Source: Persicimonas caeni (lineage in GTDB: Bacteria; Myxococcota_A; Bradymonadia; Bradymonadales; Bradymonadaceae). Taken from it: a DNA stretch of 64,000 nucleotides. The position numbers and the translations under genes were made by a program. Location of the stretch: the NCBI RefSeq assembly GCF_006517175.1, contig NZ_CP041186.1:7936501-8000500 (forward strand), written 5' to 3'. Below the pieces are notes generated by a model. The model saw nothing but the letters and a program-made list of their open reading frames with translations, searched no databases and was not told the DNA's origin. Positions 17,161-26,750 of the stretch are shown piece after piece. Positions within the stretch are counted from its first letter, which is position 1; each line of letters opens with the position of its first letter.

Positions 17161-19295
17161 ATCGGTTGGCGCGCATCGAGGATCACCCTGAGCTGGGTGA
17201 GCAAGTCGCGCGAGCTCATCGGCTTGGCCACAAACGGCAAGTCGGCGAGCAGTTGCTCCTCCTGAAAGAGCTGCGCATCGGTGTAACCGGAGGTCATCAC
17301 GAACGGGATATGCGAGTAACGGTCGACCAGTTGCTCGCGCAGCTCTTCGGTGCTCAGGTTCGGCAGCACGACGTCGCAGATCACCGCGTCGATGCTATCG
17401 TGGTACATGTCGAGCAGCTCGAATGCCTTGATCGGGCCCCGGCTGGCGATGGCATCGTAGCCGTGGCGCTCGAGCACATCGGTCACAAAGTCGAGCACGT
17501 CGGGGTCATCCTCGACGACGAGCACCACCTCGTCCCCCTCGAGTTCGACTTGCTCGTCGAACTCCTCGTCCTGTTCGAATTGCACGGGTTCAGCGCGCGG
17601 GAAAAAGAGCTTGAAGCATGACCCCTGCTCCGGCCTCGAGGTCACTGCGATGTCTCCTCCTGCATCCGTGATAATGCGGAAGACCGTCGCCAGCCCGAGA
17701 CCGGTGCCCTGTTTGGCCTCTTTGGTCGTATAAAAGGGTTCGAAGAGATGTTCGAGCACCTCTTCGGTCATGCCCACTCCGGTATCACGCACTTCCAAGA
17801 CGACCGGGTCATGGCCCAACAGCTCGGCCCGCTCGAGTTTGTCGAGTTCGTCCGGGCGCGCCGAACGGGTCAGCAGCGTGATCGTGCCCTTGCCCTCGAT
17901 GGCATCGCGAGCGTTGACGGCCAGGTTCAAGATCACCTGCTCCAGATCGCTCGGATCGGCCTCTACATAATAAGACGCACCGTCGACCACGCAGTTCAGG
18001 GCGATATTCTCGCCGATGAGGCTGCGCAACATATCGTAAAGGCTATGGACAGCCGCGTTGAGATCGAGGACGCGTGGTTGGCGTACTTTGCGTCGGCTGA
18101 AGGTCAAGAGTTGGTCAGCCAGGTGCTGCGCCTTCTCCGAGACGTGGTGAATCTTGCACAGTTGCGCCCGCCGGGCATCGCCGTCGGGCAGGCTGGCCAG
18201 CAGCAACTCGGAGTAGCCCTTGATGACCGTCAGATGATTATTGAAGTCGTGGGCGACGCCGCCGGCGAGCAGCCCGAGGGCCTCGAGCTTCTGAGACTGG
18301 CGCAGTTGCTCTTGGAGTTGTTTCTGCTCGGAGACGTCTCGCAGAATGGTCGCAAAGCCGACGGCACGGCGCGTGCCAGGCTCCCGAAGAATGATAATCG
18401 TGGTTTCGGTCTGATGGGTGGAAGACGAGTCGAGGCTGACGACTGTCAACGGCCCACTCCAAGACCCGCGGGCGCGAACCTGAGGCACGATCTCGCCGAA
18501 AAGGCGCGCCGCTTCATCATCGGGGAGAAACTTCTCGACCGCCCGACTGACCGGCTTGCCGTGCTCGACTCCGAACAAGGCACAGCCTGCGGGGTTTAGA
18601 TAAGTGACCTGCCCCTCCATGTCGGACATGCCAATGATGTCGGTGGCGTTTTCGACGAGCAGGAAAAAGCGCTCGTACTCCGCCTCAGCCAGCCGCTTTT
18701 CATCAACTTGGTTCTTCTCGCGCTCGATGCGCTCCAAGGCGACACCGAGCAAGTCACAGACCATCGCGACAAACCTGGTGTGCTCCTCGGTGACTTGATT
18801 TGCGTCCTGCCAGAACAGCTCGCAGACGCCCCACGCCTGTCCGCCGGCGCTGATCGCCACCGAAATCCCACTCTTGCAGTCATGTCGAGAAGCGACCGGC
18901 GAGGGCAGGAAGCGACTCTCGGTGTCGGTGTCGTCGACCACCAACGGCTCATCGAGTTCCAAGGCGAAGTCGGAGGCTGTTCCGGCGCCGACGTCGACCA
19001 TGCGGGTGCCCAGCAACGAGTCTTCGACGCCCCAACCGGCCAACAAGTCGAGCCCCTCGCCGTCCGCCGAGCAACGGAGCGCGGCGACGCAATCGACGGC
19101 GAGCGGTTCACGCAGAATTTCGACCACGCCAGCCCACAACTCCTCCTCATCGACGGCTTCGAGGGTGCACTTTCCCAGCTCGACCAGCGCAAGCTGCGGG
19201 TCACTCAAGTCCTCGGACCAAGATGAGGCCGTCTGCTCCATATTAATCTGTCCCCCCTTTGGGGCGGGCGACGCGCCTACGGGCGTCGGAGTCAT
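17157..19295 (-). CDS. GAF-PAS hybrid histidine kinase with receiver domain
   Basis: 712 residues; the ATG at 19295 has a good Shine-Dalgarno (GAGGA, 6 nt spacing). There are no TM helices, so it is cytoplasmic. Order: GAF-like domain (about 35-190, with a DVGAGTASDFALELDEPLVV core), PAS domain (about 210-325), HisKA with H-box GVAHDFNNHLTVI, HATPase with N-box NLAVNARDAIEG, G1 DTGVGM and G2 GTGLGLATV, then a receiver domain with phospho-acceptor in CDVVLPN and KP near the end. An internal receiver suggests phosphorelay to an unlinked partner. The ligand is unknown and no cognate regulator is adjacent. Confidence 0.93.
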   Translation of the reverse strand: MTPTPVGASPAPKGGQINMEQTASSWSEDLSDPQLALVELGKCTLEAVDEEELWAGVVEILREPLAVDCVAALRCSADGEGLDLLAGWGVEDSLLGTRMVDVGAGTASDFALELDEPLVVDDTDTESRFLPSPVASRHDCKSGISVAISAGGQAWGVCELFWQDANQVTEEHTRFVAMVCDLLGVALERIEREKNQVDEKRLAEAEYERFFLLVENATDIIGMSDMEGQVTYLNPAGCALFGVEHGKPVSRAVEKFLPDDEAARLFGEIVPQVRARGSWSGPLTVVSLDSSSTHQTETTIIILREPGTRRAVGFATILRDVSEQKQLQEQLRQSQKLEALGLLAGGVAHDFNNHLTVIKGYSELLLASLPDGDARRAQLCKIHHVSEKAQHLADQLLTFSRRKVRQPRVLDLNAAVHSLYDMLRSLIGENIALNCVVDGASYYVEADPSDLEQVILNLAVNARDAIEGKGTITLLTRSARPDELDKLERAELLGHDPVVLEVRDTGVGMTEEVLEHLFEPFYTTKEAKQGTGLGLATVFRIITDAGGDIAVTSRPEQGSCFKLFFPRAEPVQFEQDEEFDEQVELEGDEVVLVVEDDPDVLDFVTDVLERHGYDAIASRGPIKAFELLDMYHDSIDAVICDVVLPNLSTEELREQLVDRYSHIPFVMTSGYTDAQLFQEEQLLADLPFVAKPMSSRDLLTQLRVILDARQPI

Positions 19296-19374
19296 GCTGA
19301 TTCCTCAGGAGGAGTCGCAAATTCGCATGACGAAGCTATGCACAGGCGCGAAGCGTCAATTGATCAGATTTTGA

Positions 19375-20580
19375 TCATGCACCGAATTTGTCGAGGCGCA
19401 AGGCGTTGGCCAGCGCCAAGGGCATCAAATCGACCGCCGGAAGCCGAGCGCCCAAGCCGCCGCGTAGGCAGTCGCGCTCGCCGAAGGTTTCGACGCCGTC
19501 GGTTCGGCATTGCTCGGACCACAACAGCACCGGCACCGGATGCCAGCTATGGTACGCCAGTTGGGCCGGCGTGGAGTGGTCACCCGTGACAATGACCACG
19601 TCGGGCTCCAGATCGAGCAGCGCTTGAAGCTGCGCGTCGGCCTCCTCGATGGCGCGCACCTTGGCTTCGAAGTCTCCGTCTTCACCACGGCTGTCGACGC
19701 TCTTCTTGTGAATGAAGAAGAAGTCGTAGTCATCCCAGTGCTCGCGCGCCACGGCAGCCTTCTCTTCGATCGATGCCGGCCCCTCGAGGGTGTCCATCCC
19801 CAGAAGCTTGGCGACACCGCGGTACATGGGGTAGCTGGCGATGGCCGCCGAGCGAAGCCCGAAGGCCTCCTGGAAGGTCGGCCAACCGGGACGCTGGGCG
19901 AAGCCGCGAAGCAGCAACATATTGGCCGGCGCGTGGTCGGCGAGCTTCTCGGCCGCCTGGTTCAAGAACTCCTTGACCAGCCGCGAGGTCTTCTGCGCAG
20001 CCTCGGTGGCCGGCACGGGCTCTTCGGGCTTCTTGCCGGTCTCCTGCGGGTCGGTGTCGTTGATCTCGTCGGACAGACCCTCACCACGCAACACGAAGAG
20101 CATGCGGTGCTCTTTGACCGTCTCGATGTGAATCTCGGCCCCTTCGACCTCGATCTCGCGCAGCAACTCGCACAGTTCCTCGTTCTTCTCGGTGCTGATG
20201 CGTCCGGCGCGCCGGTCGGTCACCAGGCCCTCGTCGTCGACGGTGCAGAAGTTGCCTCGCGCGGCGACGTCGCCGTGCTGCAAATCGAACTCGACGCCCA
20301 GCGCCGACAAAACACCCCGGCCGACCTTGTATTCGGTAGGATCGTAGCCGAACAGACCCAGGTGGCCCGGGCCGCTTCCCGGCGTGATGCCCGGGCCGAC
20401 GGGCACGTGCAGCCCGCAGATGCCACGGCGAGCCAATTCGTCGAGGTTCGGGGTATTCGCCGCCTCGAGTTCCGTGCGCCCCTGGGGGCCGCTCGGCAGC
20501 CCGCCGAGGCCGTCGAGCACCAGAAGCACGATTTTGGAGTCGGCGGGTTTGACCAGATTTTGGATAAACTCGAGTTTCAT
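19375..20580 (-). CDS. apgM: 2,3-bisphosphoglycerate-independent phosphoglycerate mutase, archaeal type
   Basis: 401 residues, the usual length of aPGAM. It interconverts 3- and 2-phosphoglycerate in glycolysis and gluconeogenesis. Alkaline-phosphatase-superfamily metal motifs are visible: VLDGLGGLP at the N-terminus, AANTPNLDELAR with the catalytic hydroxyl residue, PGSGPGHLGLFGYDP (family-diagnostic), and the C-terminal VTGDHSTPAQLAYHSWHPVPVL. A Pro/Glu-rich insertion sits near residues 185-205. Single gene, cytosolic, divergent from the signal-peptidase-like gene. Confidence 0.93.
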   Translation of the reverse strand: MKLEFIQNLVKPADSKIVLLVLDGLGGLPSGPQGRTELEAANTPNLDELARRGICGLHVPVGPGITPGSGPGHLGLFGYDPTEYKVGRGVLSALGVEFDLQHGDVAARGNFCTVDDEGLVTDRRAGRISTEKNEELCELLREIEVEGAEIHIETVKEHRMLFVLRGEGLSDEINDTDPQETGKKPEEPVPATEAAQKTSRLVKEFLNQAAEKLADHAPANMLLLRGFAQRPGWPTFQEAFGLRSAAIASYPMYRGVAKLLGMDTLEGPASIEEKAAVAREHWDDYDFFFIHKKSVDSRGEDGDFEAKVRAIEEADAQLQALLDLEPDVVIVTGDHSTPAQLAYHSWHPVPVLLWSEQCRTDGVETFGERDCLRGGLGARLPAVDLMPLALANALRLDKFGA

Positions 20581-20762
20581 GACAGCACCTGCCCTGATTG
20601 CTGGGTTGTTTTCATTTGTCGCGAAGGCTCCGTGAGCCTAACCGCACAGGCCCTGTGGTCAAGGGTCTTCGATGCCTCGACCCCGCCACGCTCTAGACTG
20701 GCTTCGCAGGGTCATGCAGGAATGTCGAATGTGGCAGAGTCGTTTTCGAGCAGGAGCAGCAA

Positions 20763-20791
20763 TTGACCTGCGATCGACCTGGATCTACATT
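20763..20791 (+). promoter_or_regulatory. Sigma-70-like promoter for the signal-peptidase-like gene
   Basis: TTGACC (20763-20768), a 17-nt spacer and TACATT (20786-20791) lie about 80 nt before the GTG start of the S26-like gene, in an intergenic region otherwise lacking coding signal. Prediction from sequence only. Confidence 0.5.
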
Positions 20792-20869
20792 TTTCTTGAA
20801 GCAACGCCGCTCTGTGCCGTCGATTCACGGCCTCGGCCTCGTTCCTCCTTTCCATGCAGGCACCGACTC

Positions 20870-21865
20870 GTGACCACTGCCGACGCCACTTACAACGGAG
20901 AGACCAAGCCCCGCAGCAAGTGGGTCGCCATCGCGCTGACCTACCTGTGCCCCGGCCTCGGCTACATGTACGTCGGCGAGTTCATCAAGGGCCTGACCGT
21001 CAACCTGCTCTTCTTGTTGATGCTCGAGGTGTTCATCATCTCGTTCAGCATCCTCAAGTTCTTCCCGCTGCTCCCGTTCCTGGTCGTGGTGGCTGCGTGG
21101 CTGATCTTCAGCACCCTGATCGCCATGGACATTGCCCAAAAGGCGGACCGCGCCGGCGACAGGTATGTCCTCAAAGGATATAACCACTGGACGATCTACC
21201 TGGTCGTGTTCCTGCTCAGCTTCTTGGTGCCCATCGTGCTCACCCTCGACTTCACCCGCTCGAGCCTCTGGACGCTCGAACGGGTCGAGAATGGGGCGAT
21301 GTACCCGACCATTCAGCCGGGCGATACGGTGCTCGTCGACCTGAACGCCTTTCGTGAAGCCCCGCCGGTGCGCGGCGAGGTAGTCGCGACCGCCCCATCG
21401 GAGAGCGATGACTTGCAGTTTCTGAGGGTCGTCGGCGTCCAAGACGACGTGGTGCGCATGGAGGGCAACACCTTGTACGTCAATGACGAGGCCGTGGGAC
21501 ACTCGCCGCTTAAAGAAGAAGAGATCGCCCACGCCGAGCTCGACAAAGAGAGCGGGCTTCTGGCCTGGGTCGAGCACAACCAGGGTGAGCGTTACGTCAT
21601 CTCGGTCTCGCCGCGGGTTTATACCGAGCTGACCATGCCGCCGACACGCTTGGCCTCCGACGAGTACTTCCTTCTGGCCGACAACCGCAGCCAAGTGCCC
21701 ATTCAGGGCGTGCAGACCGAAGAGCGTGACAGCCAGATTCGCGACAGCCGCAACTTCGGCAAAGTCTCCGGGCCCGAGTTGGCCGGCGTGCCACGTTTCA
21801 TTTTCTGGTCGCGCGGCCCCGACGGCTCGATTCGCTGGGACCGCATCGGCCTTCGCGTCCACTGA
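20870..21865 (+). CDS. Signal peptidase I-like (S26) protein lacking catalytic Ser and Lys, with N-terminal TM domain
   Basis: 331 residues from a GTG at 20870. A reading from 20672 would add 66 low-quality residues and cross the predicted promoter. Residues 15-90 form a TM2-like pair of helices (IALTYLCPGLGYMYVGEFIKG motif region), and a third TM lies at about 108-126. An S26-like catalytic fold follows. The family motif SGSMxPT reads NGAMYPT: the nucleophile is Ala143 (GCG at 21296). The general-base motif YIKRVIG reads QFLRVVG: the Lys is Leu185. The downstream GDxxxxxDNR-type box survives as FLLADNRSQ. The protein is therefore probably not a protease, but a membrane pseudoenzyme. Standalone gene. 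Confidence 0.85.
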   Translation: MTTADATYNGETKPRSKWVAIALTYLCPGLGYMYVGEFIKGLTVNLLFLLMLEVFIISFSILKFFPLLPFLVVVAAWLIFSTLIAMDIAQKADRAGDRYVLKGYNHWTIYLVVFLLSFLVPIVLTLDFTRSSLWTLERVENGAMYPTIQPGDTVLVDLNAFREAPPVRGEVVATAPSESDDLQFLRVVGVQDDVVRMEGNTLYVNDEAVGHSPLKEEEIAHAELDKESGLLAWVEHNQGERYVISVSPRVYTELTMPPTRLASDEYFLLADNRSQVPIQGVQTEERDSQIRDSRNFGKVSGPELAGVPRFIFWSRGPDGSIRWDRIGLRVH

Positions 21866-22019
21866 TCTTTCCGAAGCTTTTCCCCTCCAAAACTAACAAG
21901 TTCCGGAGCCAACGGGCGCGAACACACTGTTTCGCTCCCCGAGGCTTGCTCCATCGTACAGAACGTGTTTTAACCCCCGGTGGTCGACCCGATCGTACCG
22001 GTGCATTACCTCCAAGCCC

Positions 22020-23933
22020 ATGACTCAGCAAACCGACTCCGACAACAACGACGCCGACAAGCCGTCGGTGGACCGAACGGTTCGCAACCGCAAGCTGTGG
22101 GAGTATTTCTCGCGCTACAAGGGCTGGTTTGCCATCGGCGCGGTCTTTCTGGGGCTGACCAATATTCTCAACCTGGCCATCCCCGCCTATATCGGCGACG
22201 CGGTGCAGATGATGCGCGACGCGGTCGGCGGTGAGGGGCTTGGCACCGTTCGCGGCGACCTCATCGACATCGGCTTGATGATCATCGCGCTGGCCATCGG
22301 CGGCGGTATCGCGCGGGTGTTCAGCCGCATCTTCATCTTCAACGCCGGGCGCCACATCGAGTTCGACGTACGCAACGAGATGTACAGCAAGCTCGGCACG
22401 CTCAGCGCCAAGTTCTTCAACGGGATGCCCACCGGCGATATCACCAGCCGGTCGGCCAACGACGTCAGCTATATCCGGCTGCTGTACGCCATCTCGTTTC
22501 TGCACGTCATCAACACCACCATCGCCTACAGCATCGCCATGTCGCGCATGGCCGACATCAGCTGGAAGCTCACGCTGGTCTGTCTGGTGCCCTACCCGGT
22601 CATCCTCTACTTCCTGCTGATGATCATGCGCGCGCTCTTTCGCCAAACGAAGATCGTGCAGGCGCAGATGTCGGACATCTCGACGAAGGTCCAGGAGAAC
22701 CTGGGCGGCGTGTCGGTGGTCAAATGCTACGCCATCGAGGACCGCGAGAAGGAGTCCTTCGGCCTGATGAACGAGGACTACTACGGCAAGAGCATGAAAC
22801 TGGCGACCATCCGCGGCGGCATGCAATCGCTGATGACCCTGGTCGCCGGCGTGGGCACCTTTGCGGTGCTCATCGTGGGCACGGGCATGGTCATCGACGG
22901 GGATTTGAAGCTGGGCGCGTTCGTCGAGTTCAACTCCTACGTCGTCGCCCTGGCCTTCCCGACCATCGCGATGGGCTGGGTCTTCTCGGTGTGGAACCGA
23001 GGGCTCGCCGCCTTCGACCGCGTGCTCGAGATCCTGCAGATCGAGCCCGCTGTCCTAGACCCCGCGCCCGACGAGCAGCGCGAACTCCCCGCGCTCATCC
23101 CGGGCGAGAAGCGCGGCGCGGTCCGCCTCGAGAACGTCTCGTTTGCGTACCCCGATGAAGACGAGCCGGTACTTCGCGACATCGACATCGACATCGAAGC
23201 CGGTTCGACCGTCGCCATCGTCGGTCGCACAGGCTCGGGCAAAACCACCTTGGTCAAGCTCATCTCGCGGCTGTACGACCCGACCGAAGGCACCGTGTAT
23301 ATCGACGGAGAGCCGCTGCCGAAACTGCCCCTTCGCGACACCCGCAGCGAAGTCGGGTTCGTGTCGCAAGAGCCGTTTTTGTTCTCGATGACCATCGGCC
23401 AGAACGTGCGCTTCGGCGTCGACGCGCTCGAGTACGACGAGACCGTCCACCGCGAGCCCCCGACGCGAGCGCTGCTCACCGGGGACAAGCGCGAGGACGT
23501 CTCGCAGCAAGAGCGCATCGAGCAAGCCGTGCGCGTGGCCGGGCTCGAGCCGGACATCAAGGGCTTCACCAAGGGCCTCGACACCCTCGTGGGCGAGCGC
23601 GGCGTGACGCTGTCGGGCGGCCAGAAACAGCGCGTGACCATCGCGCGCGCCCTGCTCGTCGACCCGCGCATCCTCATCCTCGACGACGCCCTGTCGAGCG
23701 TGGACACCAAGACCGAGGAGGTCATCCTCGACCACCTCGACGAGCTGATGGCCGACCGCACGAGCATCATCTTGACTCACCGCTTCAACGCTCTGGCCCG
23801 GGTCGACAAGATCTTCGTGCTCGAGGACGGCCGGGTCGTCGAAGCCGGCTCCCACGACGAGTTGCTCGCCAAGGGAGGCACCTACGCCGAGATGTGTGAG
23901 CGCCAGCGCCTCGAGGAGAGTTTGAAGTCGTGA
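22020..23933 (+). CDS. ABC exporter half-transporter A (permease-ATPase fusion, degenerate catalytic site)
   Basis: 637 residues: six-TM exporter domain (about 35-330) followed by an ATPase domain (about 370-625). Walker A GRTGSGKTTLVK and signature LSGGQKQR are intact. Walker B reads ILILDDALSSVD, with Asp where the catalytic glutamate normally is. This is the usual sign of the degenerate half in heterodimeric exporters such as TM287/288, LmrCD and MdlAB-type. The stop overlaps the partner gene by 4 nt (GTGA). Possible cargo: lipid, drug or peptide; not determinable. Confidence 0.93.
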   Translation: MTQQTDSDNNDADKPSVDRTVRNRKLWEYFSRYKGWFAIGAVFLGLTNILNLAIPAYIGDAVQMMRDAVGGEGLGTVRGDLIDIGLMIIALAIGGGIARVFSRIFIFNAGRHIEFDVRNEMYSKLGTLSAKFFNGMPTGDITSRSANDVSYIRLLYAISFLHVINTTIAYSIAMSRMADISWKLTLVCLVPYPVILYFLLMIMRALFRQTKIVQAQMSDISTKVQENLGGVSVVKCYAIEDREKESFGLMNEDYYGKSMKLATIRGGMQSLMTLVAGVGTFAVLIVGTGMVIDGDLKLGAFVEFNSYVVALAFPTIAMGWVFSVWNRGLAAFDRVLEILQIEPAVLDPAPDEQRELPALIPGEKRGAVRLENVSFAYPDEDEPVLRDIDIDIEAGSTVAIVGRTGSGKTTLVKLISRLYDPTEGTVYIDGEPLPKLPLRDTRSEVGFVSQEPFLFSMTIGQNVRFGVDALEYDETVHREPPTRALLTGDKREDVSQQERIEQAVRVAGLEPDIKGFTKGLDTLVGERGVTLSGGQKQRVTIARALLVDPRILILDDALSSVDTKTEEVILDHLDELMADRTSIILTHRFNALARVDKIFVLEDGRVVEAGSHDELLAKGGTYAEMCERQRLEESLKS

Positions 23934-25822
23934 GTGACGAAGCCAAACACAACAAGGCCGACAGCTCGAAGCCAGCGAAGCCAGAGAAGCAAGAGAAGTC
24001 AGAGAAACAAGATCGGCCCAAAGACGCCGCCATCGGCTCCGGCTTCAAAGAGCAGAAGCTCGGCAACGTCACCGATGCCACGCTCATCAAGCGGCTGTGG
24101 ACGTTCATGCGTCCGTACCGCTTCACCTTCCTGCTCTGCCTTCTGCTCTTGCCGGTACTCGCCGGCTTCAAGCTCGTCCAGCCGCACCTCTTGCAGGTGG
24201 CCATCGACGATTACCTCGTCCCAGGCGAGTACGGCGGGCTGACCTGGGTCATCGCTGCGTTCGGCGCGGCGGTCTTCTTGCAGGCCGGCACGGGCTTTTT
24301 GCAGTTCTACCTGATGCAGAAGGCCGGCCAGCGCGCGCTGTACGACCTTCGCCAAAAGGTCTTCGACCACGTGCAGTCGCTGTCGGTGAACTTCTTTCAC
24401 CGCCACCCGACCGGCCGGCTGATGACGCGCATGACCACCGACGTCGAATCGCTCCAGGAGGCGCTCTCCTCGGGCATGATTACGATGATCGGCGACATCA
24501 TCATGCTGGTGGGCATCGTCGTCATCTTGCTGCTCAAGGACTGGAAGCTCGCGCTCGTCAGCTTCACGGTGGTGCCCTTTCTGGCGGTATTGACCGCCAT
24601 CTTCCGCCACTTTCTGCGCAAGGCCTTCCGCGAGATTCGCGTCAAGATCGCCCGGCTCTACGCGCACCTGCAGGAGTCGGTGACCGGCATCGAGATCATC
24701 CAGCTCTTTGTGCGCGAGAACGTCAGCGCCGAAGAATACCGCGACATCAACGAGGATTATCGCGACGCCAACGTCCTGTCGATTCGCTACGACGCCATGC
24801 TCTACGCGGTCGTCGAGGCGGTCGGCGCGATCAGCGTGGGCGCGATCATCTGGTACGGAAGCGGCCAGGTGCTCGACGATATCCTGACCATCGGTGTGCT
24901 CGTGGCGTTCATCGAGTACATGCAGAAATTCTTCGTGCCCATCCGCGACCTCGCCCAAAAGTACAACCTTTTGCAGAGCGCGATGGCCAGCAGCGAGCGC
25001 ATCTTCGAGCTGCTCGACTCCGACGACCAGATCCCGCAGCCCGACAACCCCAAGCCGCTGCCCGACGAGCCGCTGCATATCGAGTTCGAGAACGTCTGGT
25101 TCGCCTACAACGACGACGAATGGGTCATCAAAGACCTGAGCTTCGAGGTCAAATCGTGCGAGAAGGTCGCGCTGGTAGGCCACACCGGCGCAGGCAAGAC
25201 GACGATCATCAGCCTGCTGATGCGCCTGTACGACGTCACCCGGGGACGCATCCTCATCAACGGGATCGACATCCGCGAGTTCGACCTGCACGCCTACCGC
25301 CGCGCGTTCGCCGCGGTGCTGCAGGACTCGTTTTTGTTCCAGGGGAGCATCCGCGAGAACCTGACGCTGGGCGAGGAGAGCATCACCGACGACGAGCTCG
25401 TCGAGGCCGCCAAGATCGTGCACGCCCACCCGCTCATCTCGCGCTACGCCGACGACTACGACCACCGCATCGCCGAGCGCGGCTCGAACCTGTCGTCGGG
25501 CGAAAAGCAACTGCTTTCGTTCGCCCGCGCGCTCGTCCAGAAGCCCGAGATCCTCATCCTCGACGAGGCCACCGCCAACGTCGACACCGACACCGAAGCG
25601 ATCATCCAGGACGCCATCGACAAGCTGATGGCCCGCCAGACCTCGGTCGTCATCGCCCACCGCCTGTCGACCATCCAGAAGGCCGACCGCATCATCGTCT
25701 TGCACAAAGGCGAGATCATGGAGCAAGGCACCCACCACGAGTTGCTCGAGCACGGCGGCCACTACGAGACGCTCTACCGGCTCCAATACGCCTTCGACGC
25801 GGACGCGCAGGCGGCTGAGTAA
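23930..25822 (+). CDS. ABC exporter half-transporter B (permease-ATPase fusion, catalytic half)
   Basis: 630 residues from a GTG overlapping the stop of half-transporter A. A charged Lys/Glu/Ser-rich N-terminus (about 1-50) precedes six TM helices (about 60-345) and the ATPase domain. Walker A GHTGAGKTTI, Walker B ILILDEATANVD with the catalytic glutamate, H-loop AHRLS. The signature reads LSSGEKQ instead of LSGGQ, a mild change common in the catalytic subunit of such pairs. With half A it should form a heterodimeric exporter in the inner membrane. Confidence 0.93.
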   Translation: MSDEAKHNKADSSKPAKPEKQEKSEKQDRPKDAAIGSGFKEQKLGNVTDATLIKRLWTFMRPYRFTFLLCLLLLPVLAGFKLVQPHLLQVAIDDYLVPGEYGGLTWVIAAFGAAVFLQAGTGFLQFYLMQKAGQRALYDLRQKVFDHVQSLSVNFFHRHPTGRLMTRMTTDVESLQEALSSGMITMIGDIIMLVGIVVILLLKDWKLALVSFTVVPFLAVLTAIFRHFLRKAFREIRVKIARLYAHLQESVTGIEIIQLFVRENVSAEEYRDINEDYRDANVLSIRYDAMLYAVVEAVGAISVGAIIWYGSGQVLDDILTIGVLVAFIEYMQKFFVPIRDLAQKYNLLQSAMASSERIFELLDSDDQIPQPDNPKPLPDEPLHIEFENVWFAYNDDEWVIKDLSFEVKSCEKVALVGHTGAGKTTIISLLMRLYDVTRGRILINGIDIREFDLHAYRRAFAAVLQDSFLFQGSIRENLTLGEESITDDELVEAAKIVHAHPLISRYADDYDHRIAERGSNLSSGEKQLLSFARALVQKPEILILDEATANVDTDTEAIIQDAIDKLMARQTSVVIAHRLSTIQKADRIIVLHKGEIMEQGTHHELLEHGGHYETLYRLQYAFDADAQAAE

Positions 25823-25823
25823 G

Positions 25824-25918
25824 CCCCCCTTCCTCTGCGGAGCGGGGGCTTGCCCCCAGCGGAGCCCTCGCCCGCGCAGCCCCAAGGCTTGCCTTGGGGC
25901 AAACCTCCGCTGAAGGCG
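25824..25918. repeat. GC-rich hairpin-forming intergenic repeat (copy 1)
   Basis: It lies between two convergent genes. It holds a 9-bp perfect stem (GCCCCAAGG / CCTTGGGGC, 25879-25900, loop CTTG) and a second stem (AGCCCCC / GGGGGCT near its left end). The reverse complement closely matches the sequence at the right edge of the window (63927-64000). It could act as a bidirectional transcription stop, though no T-run follows the stems. Confidence 0.65.
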
Positions 25919-25922
25919 TGGC

Positions 25923-26609
25923 TCAATTGACCGTTTGTTCCGAAGGAACCTGCTCATCCACCGACCTCGCAATCAACTCCACGAGACGATCGAGGATGCC
26001 CTCGAGACGCGCCACCACGTCCGGCTCGCTCAACGCGCGCTGGCGGTTGAGGCTGTCGCCGAAGACCACCGCCGCCAGCACGTCGGCCACGGCGCCGGGC
26101 GTGTCGACCTCGGTGAACGCCTCGACGAGGAAGTCGACGACCTCGGAGTTGTCGGTCTGGACGTTGAACAGGCAGTTCTGGATGGTCTTGAGCAGGATAT
26201 CGGCCTGTCGAAAGTCGCCGACGCGGTCTTCGAGCAGCTCGGCGCGCACGCGCCGGTACGGCGTCGCCACGTCGAGCTCCTCGACGATGCGCGCGCGACC
26301 GACGCCGCGCACCAAGATATTGAAGCGCCCGCCAGCCAACTCTTGGTGGGCGATGATCTTTCCGGCGCCGGCGACCTTGTGCAGATGGGGACGCCCTTGC
26401 GCGTCGGAGCGGCCGTTCGCGACGATCATCGGCACCAACATCGGCGCCTCCTTGTCCAGGCAATGCTCGACCAGCGCGCGGTAGCGCGGCTCGAACACGT
26501 GCAGTCGAATGGTCGTGTGCGGGAAGAGAATGCCGTCGGGGAGAGGGAAGATGGCAAGATCTTCGAGATCGTGCGGCTCGATGGCCAAAGTGGGCAAGGC
26601 GTGGTTCAT
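25923..26609 (-). CDS. LON substrate-binding-domain protein
   Basis: 228 residues from the ATG at 26609; a longer reading to 27650 is antisense to the deacetylase gene. The N-terminal region shows the LON domain (PF02190-type) features: LAIFPLPDGILFPHTTIRLHVFEPRYRALVEHCL, followed by a predicted beta-barrel and a helical tail. No ATPase or protease domain is attached, so this is a stand-alone LON-domain protein of the YcaO/YbhB-neighbour type found widely in bacteria. Its biochemical role is not established. Divergent from the deacetylase-family gene. Confidence 0.85.
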   Translation of the reverse strand: MNHALPTLAIEPHDLEDLAIFPLPDGILFPHTTIRLHVFEPRYRALVEHCLDKEAPMLVPMIVANGRSDAQGRPHLHKVAGAGKIIAHQELAGGRFNILVRGVGRARIVEELDVATPYRRVRAELLEDRVGDFRQADILLKTIQNCLFNVQTDNSEVVDFLVEAFTEVDTPGAVADVLAAVVFGDSLNRQRALSEPDVVARLEGILDRLVELIARSVDEQVPSEQTVN

Positions 26610-26750
26610 ATTTGTTCCCGCGAGCGTTCGGCGTGGGTCTGCCTCGACTATACCACAGACGGCGGGCCAAAAAACCTGCGCGTTGAAGGGAAGCCTTTGG
26701 GCGGCTAGCTTGTTGAGGGGAAGGAACCATCCTGCTCGCAGTGTAGTATC

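Noticed and set aside
20672-20869. Longer N-terminus for the signal-peptidase-like gene
   Set aside because: It would span the predicted promoter and adds Arg/Pro-rich sequence with no hydrophobic or conserved feature.
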